Source: Chara braunii (Eukaryota > Streptophyta > Charophyceae > Charales > Characeae). Taken from it: a DNA stretch of 21,977 nt. Numbering within the stretch: the stretch's first letter is position 1; each line of letters begins with the position of its first letter. The stretch spans positions 855,057 through 877,033 of the forward strand of contig BFEA01000313.1 in assembly GCA_003427395.1 (NCBI GenBank), in the 5' to 3' direction. Positions 21,143 through 21,977 of the stretch are shown here, in pieces. Below the pieces are notes generated by a model. It made no database searches, had not been told where the DNA came from, and worked only from the letters and a program-made list of their open reading frames with translations. The position numbers and the translations under genes are program-made.

Positions 21143-21660
21143 ACTAGTAGGTGGTAGTAGTAGTGTTTGGGAGAGATGGCTGGCGGAGGCCAGTGGGACT
21201 TACCTGTGGCGCCATAGCTCCAGCTCCATCTTCGAGGTACCTGCATCAAGGCGCCAGCTTCACAGGTTAGTACCGGACTGAGAGAGAGAGAGAGAGTTCT
21301 TCTTCTTCCTCTTCCAAGTCCACCATCTCTTCTTCACCCTCTCACCACCTGACTTCTCAGTATCAGCAGACTATGACAGAGAGAGAGAGAGTTGTGATTC
21401 GAGACTTGACGACATTAGATCCAGACTCGACATTGGGATTCAGACATTTTGACGAGGGACTATTTAGGCCTGTGCCGAAGACTTGGTGTTGACGACATTC
21501 CCATCTTCCCCTCTTCTTCGTCTAACCCCCCTCTTCTTCGTCTGTGTATGGGTGGGGCTGGCGCATTCTTCCTGTGTGAGCGCCAGACCCCCTTCACACC
21601 ATGGAATGATGAAGATGATGTACGTTCGGGGCTGCATTGCAATATTGATTGTTCGGATCA
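21143..21660. other. Non-coding stretch, possible end of an LTR
   Basis: There is no protein family resemblance. It contains GA runs at 21280-21296 and 21378-21391 and a tandem pair of CCCCTCTTCTTCGTCT at 21508 and 21528 (20-base period). ACCTGTGGCGCC at 21202 is matched by GGCGCC and CACAGGT at 21250-21267. The stretch ends in CA directly before a TGGTATC motif, which is why an LTR is considered. Confidence 0.3.
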
Positions 21661-21661
21661 T

Positions 21662-21668
21662 TGGTATC
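21662..21668 (+). promoter_or_regulatory. Possible tRNA primer-binding site, weak
   Basis: TGGTATC follows a CA (21659-21660) with one base between. LTR retrotransposons primed by initiator tRNA-Met have TGGTATCAGAGC shortly after the LTR. Only the first seven bases match here (TAAG follows), so chance is quite possible. Confidence 0.2.
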
Positions 21669-21862
21669 TAAGTTTTCCGCTACGTTATCGTGTACTTTGT
21701 GAGAGAGGTCGGTTCTTGTTCTGGTTTGCACCTTTACAGTATGCAACAGTTTGGTATTGGAGCGGACCTCCGCTCAATCAAGTAGCCAGCTTGCTTGATC
21801 TATTGATTACTCATTAGTAAATCAAGTAGGACTTCGTCAAATCTCTGAAATTTGTTTTCTCT

Positions 21863-21977
21863 CGTAACAAATATCTGAAAATTTCTGATAATCGCATTTC
21901 GTTTTACCTGAAAATTTCTGATATTAGTATTTCGTTTTCACGTAACAAATATCTGAAAATTTCTGATAATCGCATTT
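21863..21977 (+). repeat. AT-rich tandem repeat, 78-bp period, cut by window end
   Basis: A 37-base segment starting CGTAACAAATATCTGAAAAT occurs exactly at 21863-21899 and 21941-21977. Between them a shorter variant (CCTGAAAATTTCTGATATTA, from 21907) makes a half-unit, so the basic unit is about 37-42 bases in a two-part repeat. The array continues past the window. Its TGAAAATTTC phrases recall the AT-rich stretch at 120-950. Confidence 0.88.

Overview
This is repeat-rich eukaryotic nuclear DNA made largely of decayed retrotransposons. I see no intact protein-coding gene and no bacterial operon structure. A green-lineage host (land plant or charophyte-type alga) is the best guess. The reasons are two different chromodomain-bearing Ty3/gypsy elements, a plant-like LINE with an APE endonuclease and a zinc-binding tail after its reverse transcriptase, short AAACCCT-type plant telomere-like heptads, and a U6 snRNA-like sequence. 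The species cannot be named from this window.

Layout. 1-979: a short GC-rich stretch, then an AT-rich stretch of imperfect TTTCAAAATTTC/GAAAT motifs. 980-7558 (+): the internal region of a Ty3/gypsy chromovirus in the order gag, protease, reverse transcriptase (RT), RNase H, integrase, chromodomain. Stops, frameshifts and lost catalytic residues break it. A 3' untranslated part follows with a 53-bp tandem array, a 39-41-bp array and a polypurine tract. 7559-about 8642: the probable 3' LTR, holding a degenerate 20-bp repeat array and two overlapping hairpins. 8697-9155 (-): the integrase tail and chromodomain of a second, unrelated chromovirus, cut off by a poly-T/poly-A junction. 9695-10036 (-): a C-terminal LINE ORF2 relic. 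10247-17062 (-): a large LINE with a very long ORF1 (zinc knuckle, coiled-coil tail) and ORF2 (endonuclease, RT, zinc-binding tail). 17408-18410: an 11-bp G-rich minisatellite with a higher-order period, followed by a pure purine tract. 19232-19388: a cluster of palindromes and hairpins. 19497-19600 (-): a U6 snRNA-like sequence with an A-rich tail, most likely a retropseudogene. 20158-20234: a (GA)n microsatellite. 20581-20790: a tandem array of hairpin-forming units. 20960-21660: non-coding sequence with short repeats, possibly ending in an LTR/primer-binding-site junction. 21863-21977: an AT-rich 78-bp tandem repeat running off the window.

How the parts relate. The chromovirus and the LINE are autonomous element types that copy themselves, but both copies here are dead. 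The LINE-type machinery plausibly explains the A-tailed U6 copy. I found no convincing new defence or enzymatic system. The most useful observations are the U6-like copy, the large LINE ORF1 that keeps one frame despite several stops, the element-internal tandem arrays, and the palindrome and hairpin clusters.
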